NCBI GenBank assembly: GCA_008933705.1
Contig: WBUN01000024.1
Coordinates: forward strand, 1-64,000
DNA length: 64,000 bases
Reading direction: 5' to 3'
From: Hyphomicrobiaceae bacterium
GTDB taxonomy: Bacteria > Pseudomonadota > Alphaproteobacteria > Rhizobiales > Hyphomicrobiaceae
Below the pieces are notes generated by a model that saw nothing but the letters and a program-made list of their open reading frames with translations, was not told where the DNA came from and did not search any database. Below, in pieces: positions 62,922-64,000 of this stretch. Position numbers and translations under genes: made by a program. Each line of letters begins with the position of its first letter. The first letter of the stretch is position 1.

Positions 62922-64000
62922 TCAGGCGTAGCGACGGAAGACGATCTTGGAGGGCCGGCCGACGAGGTGGCGCTCCACACCATCCCCGAGGGCCTTGGCG
63001 TAAACACCCAGCGCGCCGTCGATGGCCTCGATGGTGCGATCGATATCGGCGTCCGAGTGCGTATACCCCACCACCAGGGAAGGGGCGAGGATGCCGCGCC
63101 GGATCGTCTCCTGCAGGAACAGGCTGCGGAAGGCCTGCGACGGCGCACCGGACGTGTCGCGGGTGCTGTAGACGAGGCAGCACGGCTTGCCGTCGATGGA
63201 GACGAACCTGTCAAGGCCGTGGCGGCGAACGACCTGCATGGCGCCGCTCTTGAGTCGCTCGCCCTGGCGGTAGAGGTGCTCGATGACGGGCTCGGTCTCG
63301 TAGACCTTCATGTTGGCGATGGCCGCAGCCAGTGCGTGCGTCTCGGCACCGTGCGTGGTCGAAAGCAGGAAGACGCGCTCGCGATCGTGGTCCAGGCCGC
63401 CGAGACGCATGAAATCGCCCCTGCCGGCCAGCGCCGACACCGAGAAGCCGTTGGCCAGCGCCTTGCCGAAGCAGCTGAGGTCGGGGACGATCCCGTAGAG
63501 CTTCTGGGCACCGCCGTTGTGCCAGCGGAAACCCGTAATCATCTCATCCAGGATGAAGAGCGCGCCGTTCTCATGGCACAGGCGCCGCACCTCGTGCAGG
63601 AACCCCGCGTCGGGATCTGCATACTTCGCCGGCTCCAGGATGAGGGCGGCGATGGCGCCGGGGTGCTGCTCGAACAGCGCGCGAATGCTGCCGACGTCGT
63701 TGTACTTGAAGGTGAGCGTGAGCTGCCTGACTGCTTGCGGTATGCCGGCATTCATGGGCGTTGTGGCGATGAACCAGTCGTGCGTGGCGAAGAAGGGATG
63801 ATCGCCGCAGCAGGCGACGAGATCGCGACCGGTCGCGGCCCGGGCAAGGCGCAGGGCCTCGGTGGTGACCGTCGAGCCGTCCTTGCAGAATTTGACCATC
63901 TCGGCGCCGTCGATCATGCGCAGAAGCTGCTCGGCGCATTCGACCTCGATGCCGGCGGGGCGCGTGAAGTTGCAGCCCTTCGCCAGCTCGCGCATCACGG
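62922..64000 (-). CDS. Class-III aminotransferase, HemL-like (5' end outside window)
   Basis: At least 359 residues; the frame runs open to the window edge, so roughly the first 80 residues of a 430-460-aa protein are missing. Related to glutamate-1-semialdehyde aminomutase: K-D-G-S-T-V-T-T-E-A-L-R-L-A-R, L-D-E-M-I-T-G-F-R-W and the PLP lysine in F-G-K-A-L-A-N-G-F. C-C-G-D-H-P-F-F replaces the usual G-x-Y-H-G, so it is probably not the haem-pathway enzyme. HemL-like enzymes of this sort occur in polysaccharide gene clusters. The neighbours beyond the edge would decide. Confidence 0.85.
   Translation of the reverse strand, partial: VMRELAKGCNFTRPAGIEVECAEQLLRMIDGAEMVKFCKDGSTVTTEALRLARAATGRDLVACCGDHPFFATHDWFIATTPMNAGIPQAVRQLTLTFKYNDVGSIRALFEQHPGAIAALILEPAKYADPDAGFLHEVRRLCHENGALFILDEMITGFRWHNGGAQKLYGIVPDLSCFGKALANGFSVSALAGRGDFMRLGGLDHDRERVFLLSTTHGAETHALAAAIANMKVYETEPVIEHLYRQGERLKSGAMQVVRRHGLDRFVSIDGKPCCLVYSTRDTSGAPSQAFRSLFLQETIRRGILAPSLVVGYTHSDADIDRTIEAIDGALGVYAKALGDGVERHLVGRPSKIVFRRYA

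Overview
The window looks like chromosomal DNA of a GC-rich alphaproteobacterium, most likely Hyphomicrobiales (Rhizobiales). Supporting signs are a split glycine decarboxylase operon behind a tandem glycine riboswitch, a cpa/tad pilus locus with a CtrA-type site, a BA14K-type protein, a type-A RNase P RNA, the rplU-rpmA-GNAT-obgE order, and many FNR/FixK-type boxes. The genus cannot be fixed from the sequence alone.

Layout. 1-114: the last 37 codons of an IS630-like transposase. 129-4.8 kb (minus): gcvT-gcvH-gcvPA-gcvPB with the glycine riboswitch. 4.9-8.2 kb: an unknown lipoprotein, then ispH-thrB-rnhA (plus). 8.3-19.8 kb: a Flp/Tad pilus locus. The pilin, cpaA-F, tadB and tadC run on the minus strand; a small secretin-N-domain protein and two TadE/G-like minor pilins run on the plus strand. 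They are separated by an AT-rich intergenic region holding a perfect TTAA-N7-TTAA CtrA-type site. 20-25.2 kb: a TetR regulator, a PlsB-like acyltransferase, rnpB, an EamA transporter, an AmpD/AmiD-type amidase and a DjlA-like co-chaperone. 25.3-29.8 kb: three translationally coupled genes, a 3-hydroxyisobutyryl-CoA-hydrolase-like protein, a CaiB/BaiF CoA-transferase and malate synthase G. 29.96-31.03 kb: a ketopantoate-reductase-like protein of unknown role.

31.1-55.0 kb is the most unusual part. Seven intergenic sites fit TTGAY-N4-RTCAA, the half-site palindrome of FNR/FnrL/FixK regulators, and I saw none elsewhere in the window. They lie before (a) a hydrolase, a cyclic-2,3-diphosphoglycerate-synthetase-like P-loop protein, ornithine carbamoyltransferase and carbamate kinase; (b) pncB, pncA, an APH-like kinase and, divergently, a 74-aa protein; (c) an orphan GroEL, divergent from an 88-aa protein and an HPF-cold-shock fusion; (d) a DUF2267 protein; (e) a CapA-like protein, divergent from a Gram-positive-style pyruvate dehydrogenase E1a/E1b/E2 and an amino-acid dehydrogenase; (f) a BA14K-type envelope protein and a universal stress protein; (g) a MacA-MacB-type exporter. 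PRPP synthetase and CysQ also sit here. I read the block as an oxygen-limitation survival regulon: ATP from carbamoyl phosphate, NAD and PRPP salvage, an alternative PDH, ribosome hibernation, a dedicated chaperonin and envelope adaptation. Regulation by an FNR/FixK protein is inferred from sites only; no such regulator gene is in the window.

55.07-64 kb: tRNA-Ser(CGA), rplU-rpmA with a recognisable promoter, a GNAT acetyltransferase, obgE, a TAXI-type periplasmic binding protein, an exported SEL1/TPR-like protein, a BamA-family outer-membrane protein outside its usual gene neighbourhood, and the 3' part of a HemL-like class-III aminotransferase that runs off the window end.
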